This document shows, piece by piece, positions 1-5,446 of a stretch of DNA of 5,480 bases. Where the stretch lies: NCBI GenBank assembly GCA_028293305.1, contig JAQGPD010000197.1, forward strand, positions 1 to 5,480, written 5' to 3'. Source of the stretch: Verrucomicrobiales bacterium. Lineage in GTDB: Bacteria; Verrucomicrobiota; Verrucomicrobiia; Verrucomicrobiales; V1-33. Position 1 is the first letter of the stretch; every line of letters begins with the position of its first letter. The notes under the pieces are model-generated. The model searched no databases, was not told the origin of the DNA, and saw only the letters and a list, made by a program, of their open reading frames with translations. Position numbers and translations under genes: made by a program.

Positions 1-22
1 GAGGAATTTTGCTAGGGAGGCA

Positions 23-49
23 GGGAAGGAGCGGGGTGGGGGTGGGGGG
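23..49 (+). other. G-rich tract with G-quadruplex potential
   Basis: Four G runs of 3, 4, 5 and 6 bases lie at 23-25, 33-36, 38-42 and 44-49, with loops of 7, 1 and 1 bases. This fits the usual four-run G-quadruplex pattern on the plus strand. No start codon of a supported gene lies beside it, and I cannot assign it to a promoter. It may simply reflect the strongly G-rich plus strand here. The pattern is seen directly; folding is inferred. Confidence 0.4.
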
Positions 50-66
50 TGTTCGGCAATTTCCAA

Positions 67-133
67 ATGCTATTGGTGGACAGGATGTCCACCCTCCGTG
101 GGATGCTTTTGGTGGACAGGATGTCCACCCTCC
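67..133. repeat. Two copies of a 31-base palindrome-bearing intergenic repeat
   Basis: Bases 67-97 and 103-133 are direct copies differing at one position (A72 versus T108), with start-to-start spacing of 36 bases. Each copy holds the inverted repeat GGTGGACA-GGA-TGTCCACC (75-93 and 111-129), an 8-bp perfect stem with a 3-base centre, followed by CTCC. Neighbouring hairpin-forming units between genes resemble REP-type elements, which are usually spread through a genome by a REP-associated transposase. None is encoded here, and dispersal elsewhere cannot be judged from one window. The repeat lies beyond the terminator of the gene at 267-1415, so it is outside the expected transcript. Confidence 0.75.
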
Positions 134-167
134 TTTTTGCGGGGGATGGGTGCTTGGTTTTGGGGGC

Positions 168-209
168 AAAAAAAACCCGGGGCATGGCGGGATGGCCATG
201 CCCCGGGTT
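168..209 (-). terminator. Strong rho-independent terminator of the FKBP-like gene
   Basis: CCCGGGGCATGGC (176-188) pairs perfectly with GCCATGCCCCGGG (195-207) around a 6-base loop. A174-A175 can also pair with T208-T209, giving up to 15 bp. On the minus strand the hairpin is followed at once by eight T (A168-A175 on the plus strand). It lies about 60 bases past the stop codon of the minus-strand gene at 267-1415, the expected place and orientation. Confidence 0.9.
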
Positions 210-266
210 GCGGGAATCGAGTTAGTGGCGGGAGGTGGAACTGTATGTAAACCCGACCGCAGTGCG

Positions 267-1415
267 TTATTTCGACTCCGGTTTCGCGGGAGGGGCCTGG
301 GGAGCGGGTGGGGCGGGGGGAGCTTTGGGCTGGCCTTCGACTTTGATTTTCGGAGGGCCGCCGCCCTGGGGGATTTCCACGGAAACGGGCGGGGTGACGG
401 CGGTGATGGGCTCGCGCTTCATCTGGGGGATGGGCTGGCCGTCGGGGCCGATGCCTCCGGTGGGTTGGTTGGCGGGAGGCTCCTCGGCACCGGTGAGTTC
501 GATGGTGTAGGCGAGGACGGAGTTGGGCTTGAGCGGGCCGCGGGGGGCTTCCCCGAAACCGATGACCGGGGGCAGCCAGAAGCGGGCTTTGCCTCCGACT
601 TTCAGCATTTGAATGCCTTCCTGGAGTCCTTTGGGCAGAGCCATGAGGGCGCGGCGGGAGGGGGCGCCATCCGGGGTGCGGTCGAATTCCGTGCCGTCCG
701 CGGAGGTGGCCACGAGGTTGAGGGTCACGGCATCGCGGGGGCCGGGGGTGCGGCCTTCGCCGGGTTTGTCAATGATGTATTGCAGTCCGGAAGGGGAGGT
801 TTTCACGCCTTCTTTTTTGCCGTTAGTGGCGAGAAATTCGTTGGCGGCGACGAGGTTTTTCTCGGCCTCGGCTTTCATTTTCGCCTGTTGGCGGGTGGTG
901 ATTTGCGTTTGGAGTTCCTGCATGATGGCCTGGACGTCGGCGGGCAGGATTTTGGCGGGTTTGTTTTCCGCGGCGGTGCGCACGGCCTCCATGAGGGTGG
1001 GAACATCGACCTCCACGCCGGAACGTTTGATTTGCGCGGCCATGGCCAGGCCACCGGCGTAGTCGACGGATTTCGCGCCTTCCAGACCGTCCTTCAGGCC
1101 GGCGAGCAGCTCGTTGGCATCGAGGGTGGGTTTGTCAGGATTGTTGGCGGCGTTGGTTTTTTCCCGACCGCCAAGGAAGGTGCCGAGACCGTAGCTCTGG
1201 CGTTCTTTGTTGGATTTGAAGGGGCCGAGATCCACCGGCTTTTCAGCGAGGCCGGCGGGAGGAGGAAGGAGGGAGGGCTGGCCGGGGGCGGCGGGAGGGG
1301 CGGCGGGTGGCGCAGGTGGGGCGGCCGGCGCGGCGGTAGGATTTTGCGCGGCGGCGGGAAGAGCCAGCAGGAGGGAGGCGAGGGAGAGGGTCAGGGAGAC
1401 GCGGATCGGTTTCAT
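267..1415 (-). CDS. Secreted FKBP-type peptidyl-prolyl isomerase-like protein, divergent active site
   Basis: A 382-residue exported protein. Residues 1-23 are a Sec signal peptide (K2/R5, hydrophobic core 7-20, likely cleavage after AAA at 21-23) with no lipobox cysteine. Residues 25-58 are a Pro/Ala-rich linker. Residues 66-200 resemble the helical FKBP N-terminal dimerisation domain of FkpA/Mip proteins, including the YGLGTFLG stretch at 75-82 and a charged helix at 163-196. Residues about 208-312 are an FKBP domain: SGLQYII at 209-215, DGTEFD at 240-245, EGIQMLKVGGKARFWLPP at 266-283 and YTIEL at 303-307. Family members catalyse prolyl cis-trans isomerisation and act as periplasmic chaperones. 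Compared with FKBP12, the aspartate (D245) and its phenylalanine (F244) remain. The Tyr of the VxY strand appears to be L234, the Trp at the pocket base L264, and the usual AYG is GFG (286-288), so isomerase activity is doubtful. A Pro/Gly-rich tail (313-382) is additional to the family core. The start gives a good signal peptide; no Shine-Dalgarno motif precedes it. The gene has its own terminator and is divergent from the gene at 1614. Confidence 0.88.
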   Translation of the reverse strand: MKPIRVSLTLSLASLLLALPAAAQNPTAAPAAPPAPPAAPPAAPGQPSLLPPPAGLAEKPVDLGPFKSNKERQSYGLGTFLGGREKTNAANNPDKPTLDANELLAGLKDGLEGAKSVDYAGGLAMAAQIKRSGVEVDVPTLMEAVRTAAENKPAKILPADVQAIMQELQTQITTRQQAKMKAEAEKNLVAANEFLATNGKKEGVKTSPSGLQYIIDKPGEGRTPGPRDAVTLNLVATSADGTEFDRTPDGAPSRRALMALPKGLQEGIQMLKVGGKARFWLPPVIGFGEAPRGPLKPNSVLAYTIELTGAEEPPANQPTGGIGPDGQPIPQMKREPITAVTPPVSVEIPQGGGPPKIKVEGQPKAPPAPPAPQAPPAKPESK

Positions 1416-1613
1416 GATAATGTTATCGGAAGGGGGGTGGGAGGAGGGTGTGATGAGTGCGGGATTAGGTTTGTCGGGTTTCTGCGGCCGGGGAGGAAAA
1501 TCGGCCTGGGGCCGGATGGAAAGTTAAGCGGATTCGGAGGAAAGCGTCAACCCCTCGCGTATCCGGGCTTTTCCGCTGGCACGTTGCGGCGGAATGCGTA
1601 ATCTCTGTTAGAA
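1416..1613. other. Divergent intergenic spacer, presumed to hold both promoters
   Basis: This spacer separates the starts of the minus-strand FKBP-like gene and the plus-strand NERD-like gene, so promoters for both should lie here. I found no convincing -35/-10 pair. Next to the FKBP start is an imperfect palindrome, GATAA-TG-TTATC (1416-1427), and then a G-rich stretch (1432-1448) that makes that gene's leader C-rich. A small hairpin, CGGCC-TGG-GGCCG with a 4-base loop option, lies at about 1502-1514. No site can be assigned to a known regulator. Confidence 0.4.
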
Positions 1614-2450
1614 ATGCCTTCCCCCCTTACCAGATCCACCCCGGTTTTCCGGTTGCTGACCGAATTGAATGCCACGCGGATTTCCCTGCTGGATGAACAT
1701 TCCGGCCAGGAGCGGCGCGGGCAATTGATGGGTAGGATCGCGGAATATTTGCTGGTGTCGCTGATCGTGCTGGTGATTGCGGGGATCGAGGTGGGCCGCT
1801 GGTATTTCAACACGCCTCCGCAGCCGGTATGGGTGTGCGCCTTCGCGCTGGGGGTGACGGGTTATGCATTGTTGAGGGTCTGGCTGATCCTGCCCCAGGT
1901 GCGGGTGCTGTCGCGGGAGCGCGAGGCGATGCGGCTGCTGCGGCACGCGGTGCAGGGACTTTGCGGAAAAGGTTATGTGCTTTTTGATGGGGTCACCGGG
2001 CCACGCGGGTGGTCCCTGGGATCCGTGCTGGCGGGGCCGACCGGCGTTTTTTGCGTGATCACGCGCTTTGTCCCCCGGGGTTATAACCTGACGGAAGTGG
2101 TTGAGCATGTGGATGATGGACAGTTGAAAATCGGCGCCCACGAAGTCATGGCCGATCCCCTGGAACAAGCCCGCCGGGCCGCCACGGGACTCTATGAGCT
2201 CTTGGCCGCCAACGGCTTGGACACGGTGCCGGTGCAGCCCGTGGTGGTGTTTCCCGGCTGGAGCGTGCGGAAAGCCAGCGGTTTTGACGATCCGGAGGTC
2301 CTGGTCACCGGGGACCAGCTTTTGGAGGACACCATCCGCCAGGCCTCCGGCAAGCTGGAGCCGAAACAATTGATCGCCGTCAGCATGCTCCTGGAAAAAG
2401 CCGCCGCCAAGGCACCGATCCACCCGACGCATGCGGACGGCTACCCTTGA
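1614..2450 (+). CDS. Two-helix membrane protein with a degenerate NERD-like domain
   Basis: A 278-residue protein. Residues 1-40 are a polar N-terminus, 44-60 and 71-93 are two transmembrane helices, and the rest is soluble, probably cytoplasmic. Residues about 103-215 resemble a NERD (nuclease-related) domain: a helix with charged residues (RERE at 101-104, RLLRHAV at 107-113), KGYVLFDGV at 119-127, the hallmark GPTGVFCVITR at 141-151, a helix QARRAATGLYELL at 185-197, then the strand VQPVVVFPGW at 207-216 and VLVTGDQLLEDTI at 229-241. NERD domains belong to the restriction-endonuclease-like fold and normally carry Asp-His before the GP.G strand and E-x-K after it. Here these positions read Gly-Ser (136-137) and Ile-Thr-Arg (149-151), so catalysis is unlikely. 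Its role is unknown. The opposite-strand reading frame over the same bases is Gln/His/Gly-rich and matches nothing, which supports this strand. No Shine-Dalgarno site precedes the ATG. The gene is convergent with the TPR gene. The NERD assignment comes from motif recall, not a search. Confidence 0.72.
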   Translation: MPSPLTRSTPVFRLLTELNATRISLLDEHSGQERRGQLMGRIAEYLLVSLIVLVIAGIEVGRWYFNTPPQPVWVCAFALGVTGYALLRVWLILPQVRVLSREREAMRLLRHAVQGLCGKGYVLFDGVTGPRGWSLGSVLAGPTGVFCVITRFVPRGYNLTEVVEHVDDGQLKIGAHEVMADPLEQARRAATGLYELLAANGLDTVPVQPVVVFPGWSVRKASGFDDPEVLVTGDQLLEDTIRQASGKLEPKQLIAVSMLLEKAAAKAPIHPTHADGYP

Positions 2451-2567
2451 AGCGGTGGGGGTTGGGCCGGGTGCATCCCGGATTGGAAAAATGTCAGGCT
2501 TTCCGGCTTTTCACCTATCCACCTATCCGCTTTTACTTCTTTATGGGTGATAACTGTCAGGCATGAT

Positions 2568-2593
2568 GCCTAACCGTAAAACTCCGGTTAGGC
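2568..2593. other. Hairpin between convergent genes, possible weak terminator
   Basis: GCCTAACCG (2568-2576) and CGGTTAGGC (2585-2593) form a perfect 9-bp stem with an 8-base loop, midway in the 162-base spacer between two converging genes. That place suits a shared terminator. However, neither strand has a U-run directly after the stem; the nearest on the plus strand is T5 at 2609-2613, about 15 bases away. A smaller stem, CCGGG-TGCAT-CCCGG (2467-2481), lies just after the plus-strand stop, also without a T-run. The spacer also carries a tandem ACCTATCC pair (2513-2528). Confidence 0.45.
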
Positions 2594-2612
2594 CCGGGAA
2601 TAGGGCACTTTT

Positions 2613-3359
2613 TCAGACCGGGATTTTCCAACCGCGGAGCTGGCAGTGGACCTGCGCGACTTTTCCCATGTAATGGTCCATGCGGTATTTTCCGGCGGCC
2701 TCCACCATGGCCTTTTCAGCTTTCGCGGCGTCTCCCATGACCTCGTGGTATAGCCCGAGATACAGGCCGGAATAACATCTTTGATTCCGCAGTTCCCCGG
2801 CGCTGATTTTTCGTGGGCGCGGCGACTCTCCGCTGACATTTTTCGCGTCGCTGGCCGGTTTGGCCGCGTTTGCCGGATCCCCGCCACCTCCCGCCACGGG
2901 CTCCTCCGCGCCCACTTCCGCCGCCGCGCGCACGGCTTCCACGGTCCCGGTGCCGGCATACAGCGCATGGATTTCCTTCATCGGGACCCGGCCATCCCGC
3001 CCGATGGGAATAAAAACCTTTCTGGCCGCCGCGGGCGATTCCTGACGCGCCACACATAAAAAATGCCAGGCCGCATTTTCCACATCCTCCGGATTCACCT
3101 TCCGATGGGCCTCAAACTGCTCCCTGCCCTCCTTGTATCGCCCCGCATAATACAAAGCCAGACCCCTCTGCCAATGATGCGGCCCGCTCTCCGGATCCTC
3201 CGCGATCTGCCGGTCCCAATGCCGCAGAGCCTCCTCGATTTTCCCCTCCATGAACGCCCGCGTCCCCTCCGCCATCGCGGATTCCTCCGCCCGCAGGATT
3301 CCTCCGCCCGCCGCCGCCGCCAGACCCGTAAGTAAAAAACAACGTCGTTTCATGCCCAT
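2613..3359 (-). CDS. Exported TPR-repeat protein with Tat-like signal
   Basis: A 248-residue protein. The N-terminus KRRCFLLTGLAAAAGG (4-19) looks like a twin-arginine signal peptide: paired arginines, then Phe-Leu, then a weakly hydrophobic Ala/Gly core; cleavage is probably near residue 24. TPR-like helical pairs cover about 27-58 (GTRAFMEGKIEEALRHWDR, DPESG) and 59-92 (HWQRGLALYYAGRYKEGREQFE, NPED). The block DVENAAWHFLCVAR at 92-105 recalls a conserved segment I associate with bacterial TPR proteins of this kind. A further TPR-like pair covers about 193-226 (CYSGLYLGLYHEVMGDAAKAEKAM). Residues 146-186 are a Gly/Ala/Pro/Ser-rich insert, probably a disordered loop. TPR proteins bind partner proteins; no enzymatic motif is seen and the partner is unknown. 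The start may be the first ATG or the one two codons in (3353); neither has a Shine-Dalgarno site. It is divergent from the ABC permease gene, with 99 bases between them, so joint regulation is possible but unproven. Confidence 0.82.
   Translation of the reverse strand: MGMKRRCFLLTGLAAAAGGGILRAEESAMAEGTRAFMEGKIEEALRHWDRQIAEDPESGPHHWQRGLALYYAGRYKEGREQFEAHRKVNPEDVENAAWHFLCVARQESPAAARKVFIPIGRDGRVPMKEIHALYAGTGTVEAVRAAAEVGAEEPVAGGGGDPANAAKPASDAKNVSGESPRPRKISAGELRNQRCYSGLYLGLYHEVMGDAAKAEKAMVEAAGKYRMDHYMGKVAQVHCQLRGWKIPV
3279..3311. repeat. 16-base tandem direct repeat inside the TPR gene
   Basis: GGATTCCTCCGCCCGC occurs at 3279-3294 and again at 3296-3311, one base apart, giving a 17-base period. 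It lies at about codons 17-28 of the minus-strand TPR gene, at the end of the signal sequence. Because 17 is not a multiple of three, the two copies are read in different frames: one gives AGGGI, the other RAEES. Gain or loss of a unit would shift the frame. Confidence 0.85.
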
Positions 3360-3458
3360 GCTTCTACACCGATCCGCCCCACCGCCGCAAGCCCGCAGGA
3401 AACGGTGACCCCGCCTTGCCCCCCGCCGCCGCTGTGGTAACCCTGCCCTTCCCTATTC

Positions 3459-4601
3459 ATGTTTCACCTCGCTCTCAAAATGCTCATTGGCGACCGCGCC
3501 AAGTTCCTCATGCTGCTAGGCGGTCTGTTTTTCGCCGCCCTGCTCATGACCCAGCAATGCGCCGTCTTCTTCGGCCTCCTCACCTGGACCACCAGCCACC
3601 TATCCAATATCCGGGCCAAAGTCTGGGTCGTGGAATCCCGTGTGGAACAGGTCAATGAACTCAAACCCCTGCGTGATACCGACGTCAGCCGCGTCCGCTC
3701 AGTCCCCGGCGTCGCCTGGGCCGTGCCGCTTTACATCAGCGTCCTCCAGGCGCGCCTGAGCGATGGGAATTTCAAACCCATCCTCTGCGTCGGGCTGGAT
3801 TCCACCAGCCTCGTCGGCCGGCCCGCCACCATCCTTTCCGGGCGCATCGAGGACATCCGGCTTCCTAACAGCGTCATCGTGGACGACCTCGCCCTCACCC
3901 GGCTCAAAGCCCCCGGCGGCCCGCCTCCGAAAGTAGGCGACACCTTCGAAATCAACGACCGCGAAGCCCGCATCGTCGCCATCTGCAAGAGCGACCGCGC
4001 CTTTTTCGGCTATCCCTATGTCTTCACCACCTACGATCAGGCCCTGCAATTCGCCCCGCGTCAGCGGAAAATGCTGAGCGCCGTCCTCGCCGAACCCGCC
4101 GCCGGCCTAACCGCCCAGGAAACCGCCGACCGCATCAACGCCTCCGTCAGCGGCATGCGCGCCTGGCCGGAGGAAAAATTCTACTGGGACACCATCCGTT
4201 GGTATTTTAAAAACACCGGCATCCCCATCTCCTTCGGCATCACCATCCTCCTGGGCTTCGTCGTCGGCATCGCCATCAGCGGCCAAACCTTCTATGGCTT
4301 CGTCCTCGAAAACCTCAAAAACCTCGGCGCGCTCAAAGCCATGGGTGCCAGCGATCTCCTGCTCTCGGCCATGCTCATCATGCAGGTCCTGACCGTCGGG
4401 CTTATTGGTTATGGGCTCGGGCTCGGCGTCGCCAGCGCCTTTGGAGCCCTCGCCAGCAGTCGCGGAAATCCTCCCTTTTTCCTCCCCTGGCAACTCGTCG
4501 CCGGAGTCTTCGGACTCATCCTCCTCATCTGCCTCGCCGCCGCCTTCCTGGCCATTCTCAAAGTCCGCCGCCTGGAGCCCGCCGTGGTCTTCCGCGGCTG
4601 A
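3459..4601 (+). CDS. ABC exporter permease, FtsX/MacB/DevC type
   Basis: A 380-residue inner-membrane subunit with the four-helix layout of type VII ABC permeases: TM1 about 16-42, a large periplasmic domain 43-252, then TM2 about 255-280, TM3 about 302-333 and TM4 about 342-368. Within the C-terminal FtsX-like domain, LENLKNLGALKAMGAS (283-298) is the conserved cytoplasmic coupling segment that contacts the ATPase. The ending RRLEPAVVFRG (370-380) is typical of DevC-like members. Such proteins do not form a classical channel; they pass ATP-driven movement to a periplasmic domain and, in many systems, to an adaptor and outer-membrane tunnel. The substrate cannot be told from sequence. The ATPase follows after 26 bases, so the two are very likely co-transcribed. 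The length is close to DevC proteins and shorter than MacB, which has a fused ATPase. No Shine-Dalgarno site is seen; the leader is C-rich. Confidence 0.92.
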   Translation: MFHLALKMLIGDRAKFLMLLGGLFFAALLMTQQCAVFFGLLTWTTSHLSNIRAKVWVVESRVEQVNELKPLRDTDVSRVRSVPGVAWAVPLYISVLQARLSDGNFKPILCVGLDSTSLVGRPATILSGRIEDIRLPNSVIVDDLALTRLKAPGGPPPKVGDTFEINDREARIVAICKSDRAFFGYPYVFTTYDQALQFAPRQRKMLSAVLAEPAAGLTAQETADRINASVSGMRAWPEEKFYWDTIRWYFKNTGIPISFGITILLGFVVGIAISGQTFYGFVLENLKNLGALKAMGASDLLLSAMLIMQVLTVGLIGYGLGLGVASAFGALASSRGNPPFFLPWQLVAGVFGLILLICLAAAFLAILKVRRLEPAVVFRG

Positions 4602-4627
4602 CATCCTGACAAATATCCCCGCACCGC

Positions 4628-5353
4628 ATGTCCCAGAACACCGCCGTCCTCGCCCACCAAATCACCAAAGGATTCGGAAAGGAAAACGCCCGCACCATGG
4701 CCCTCAAAGGCGCGGATTTCGAAGCCCCCCTCGGCGAACTCCAACTCATCGTGGGCCCTTCCGGTTGCGGAAAAACCACCCTGCTCTCCATCATCGCCGG
4801 AACGCTGGATCCTGACGAAGGATCCGTCACCGTCCTTGGCGAGAACCTTGGCAAACTATCAAAGTCGCGCATAACTGATTTCCGCCGGCGCAATATCGGA
4901 TTTATATTCCAACAATTCAATCTCATCCCCACCCTCACCCTGGTGGAAAACACCAGCGTCCCCCTCCTCCTGAACGGTGCCTCCCGCCACAAAGCCGAGC
5001 AGGCCGCCCAGGCCATGCTCGACCTCGTGGGCCTCTCCGGCCGCGGCCACCACTACCCGCGCCAACTCTCCGGCGGACAACAACAACGCGTCGCCATCGC
5101 CCGTGCCATGGTCCACGATCCCCGCCTCATCATCTGCGACGAGCCCACCTCCGCCCTCGACCGCGACACCGGCCACCAGGTCATGGAGCTCCTCAAAGCC
5201 GTCGCCCGCAAACCCGGCCGCTCCGTCATCGTCGTCACCCACGACCCACGCGTCTACGACTTCGCCGACCGCATCGCCGAAATGGAGGACGGCCGCGTCC
5301 TCAACAACCAACCCGCCGCCACCAGCCCCGCCCTGACCGCCGCCCACCACTAA
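4628..5353 (+). CDS. ABC transporter ATP-binding protein, LolD/MacB/DevA type
   Basis: A 241-residue nucleotide-binding subunit that should power the permease encoded just upstream. All functional motifs look intact: Walker A GPSGCGKTT (43-51), Q-loop Q95 in GFIFQQFNLIP (91-101), signature LSGGQQQRVAIARA (147-160), Walker B LIICDEP (167-173) with D171 and catalytic E172, D-loop SALD (175-178) and switch histidine H205 in VVTHDPR. The segment IFQQFNLIPTLTLVEN is typical of the family that pairs with FtsX-like permeases (LolD, MacB, DevA). After the core, residues 225-241 form a short polar tail ending AAHH with no recognisable domain. The start codon gives the standard N-terminal length before Walker A. 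No terminator follows, so transcription probably continues into the gene starting at 5447. Confidence 0.96.
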   Translation: MSQNTAVLAHQITKGFGKENARTMALKGADFEAPLGELQLIVGPSGCGKTTLLSIIAGTLDPDEGSVTVLGENLGKLSKSRITDFRRRNIGFIFQQFNLIPTLTLVENTSVPLLLNGASRHKAEQAAQAMLDLVGLSGRGHHYPRQLSGGQQQRVAIARAMVHDPRLIICDEPTSALDRDTGHQVMELLKAVARKPGRSVIVVTHDPRVYDFADRIAEMEDGRVLNNQPAATSPALTAAHH

Positions 5354-5388
5354 CCACCCCCCCCCGCCAACACCCCCAGCAGCGCCCC

Positions 5389-5419
5389 TAATAACTTAAT
5401 AACTTAATAACCAATAACT
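5389..5419. repeat. TAATAACT tandem repeat, nearly four units
   Basis: TAATAACT occurs at 5389-5396 and 5397-5404, then TAATAACC at 5405-5412, then AATAACT at 5413-5419. This 31-base block contains no G and is very AT-rich within C-rich DNA. It lies between the ATPase stop codon and the next start. It could be a simple-sequence expansion, a weakly melting region or part of a promoter for the next gene; nothing seen here decides between these. Confidence 0.85.
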
Positions 5420-5443
5420 CCCCCCCCTCCCCCTCCCCGCCCC
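5420..5443 (-). other. C-rich block, G-quadruplex pattern on the minus strand
   Basis: The plus strand reads C8, T, C5, T, C4, G, C4 directly before the start codon at 5447. The minus strand therefore has four G runs of at least four bases separated by single bases, a very strong G-quadruplex pattern, with i-motif potential on the C strand. This is the template strand of the downstream gene. No Shine-Dalgarno sequence is present in this leader. Confidence 0.6.
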
Positions 5444-5446
5444 ACC

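Noticed and set aside
67..133. CRISPR array
   Set aside because: There are only two units separated by five bases, so there are no spacers of normal length and no cas genes.
9..1601. A 530-codon open frame on the plus strand, Gly-rich
   Set aside because: It runs antisense to the FKBP-like gene, crosses the terminator and repeats, has a Gly/Arg-rich composition typical of GC-rich shadow frames and matches no family. The minus-strand protein has a signal peptide and a recognisable domain.
1584..1612. Possible plus-strand promoter with TTGCGG near 1584
   Set aside because: At normal spacing the -10 position would be GTTAGA-like, poorly matched and touching the start codon.
1608..2432. A 274-codon minus-strand frame opposite the NERD-like gene
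   Set aside because: It is His/Gln/Gly-rich with no motif, whereas the plus-strand frame has two membrane helices and a recognisable domain.
2530..2560. dif-like recombination site in the convergent spacer, considered because of the skew change
   Set aside because: TTTATGGGTGATAACTG lacks the paired XerC/XerD arms around a 6-base centre.
3363..3390. Possible minus-strand promoter with TTGCGG and TAGAAG upstream of the TPR gene
   Set aside because: The -10 candidate would end one base before the start codon and both elements match poorly.
4107..4604. Acidic minus-strand frame opposite the permease, and a similar one at 4859-5350
   Set aside because: Their Glu/Asp/Gly-rich composition is the expected antisense image of hydrophobic and Ala/Pro-rich coding sequence. 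The plus-strand genes are unambiguous.
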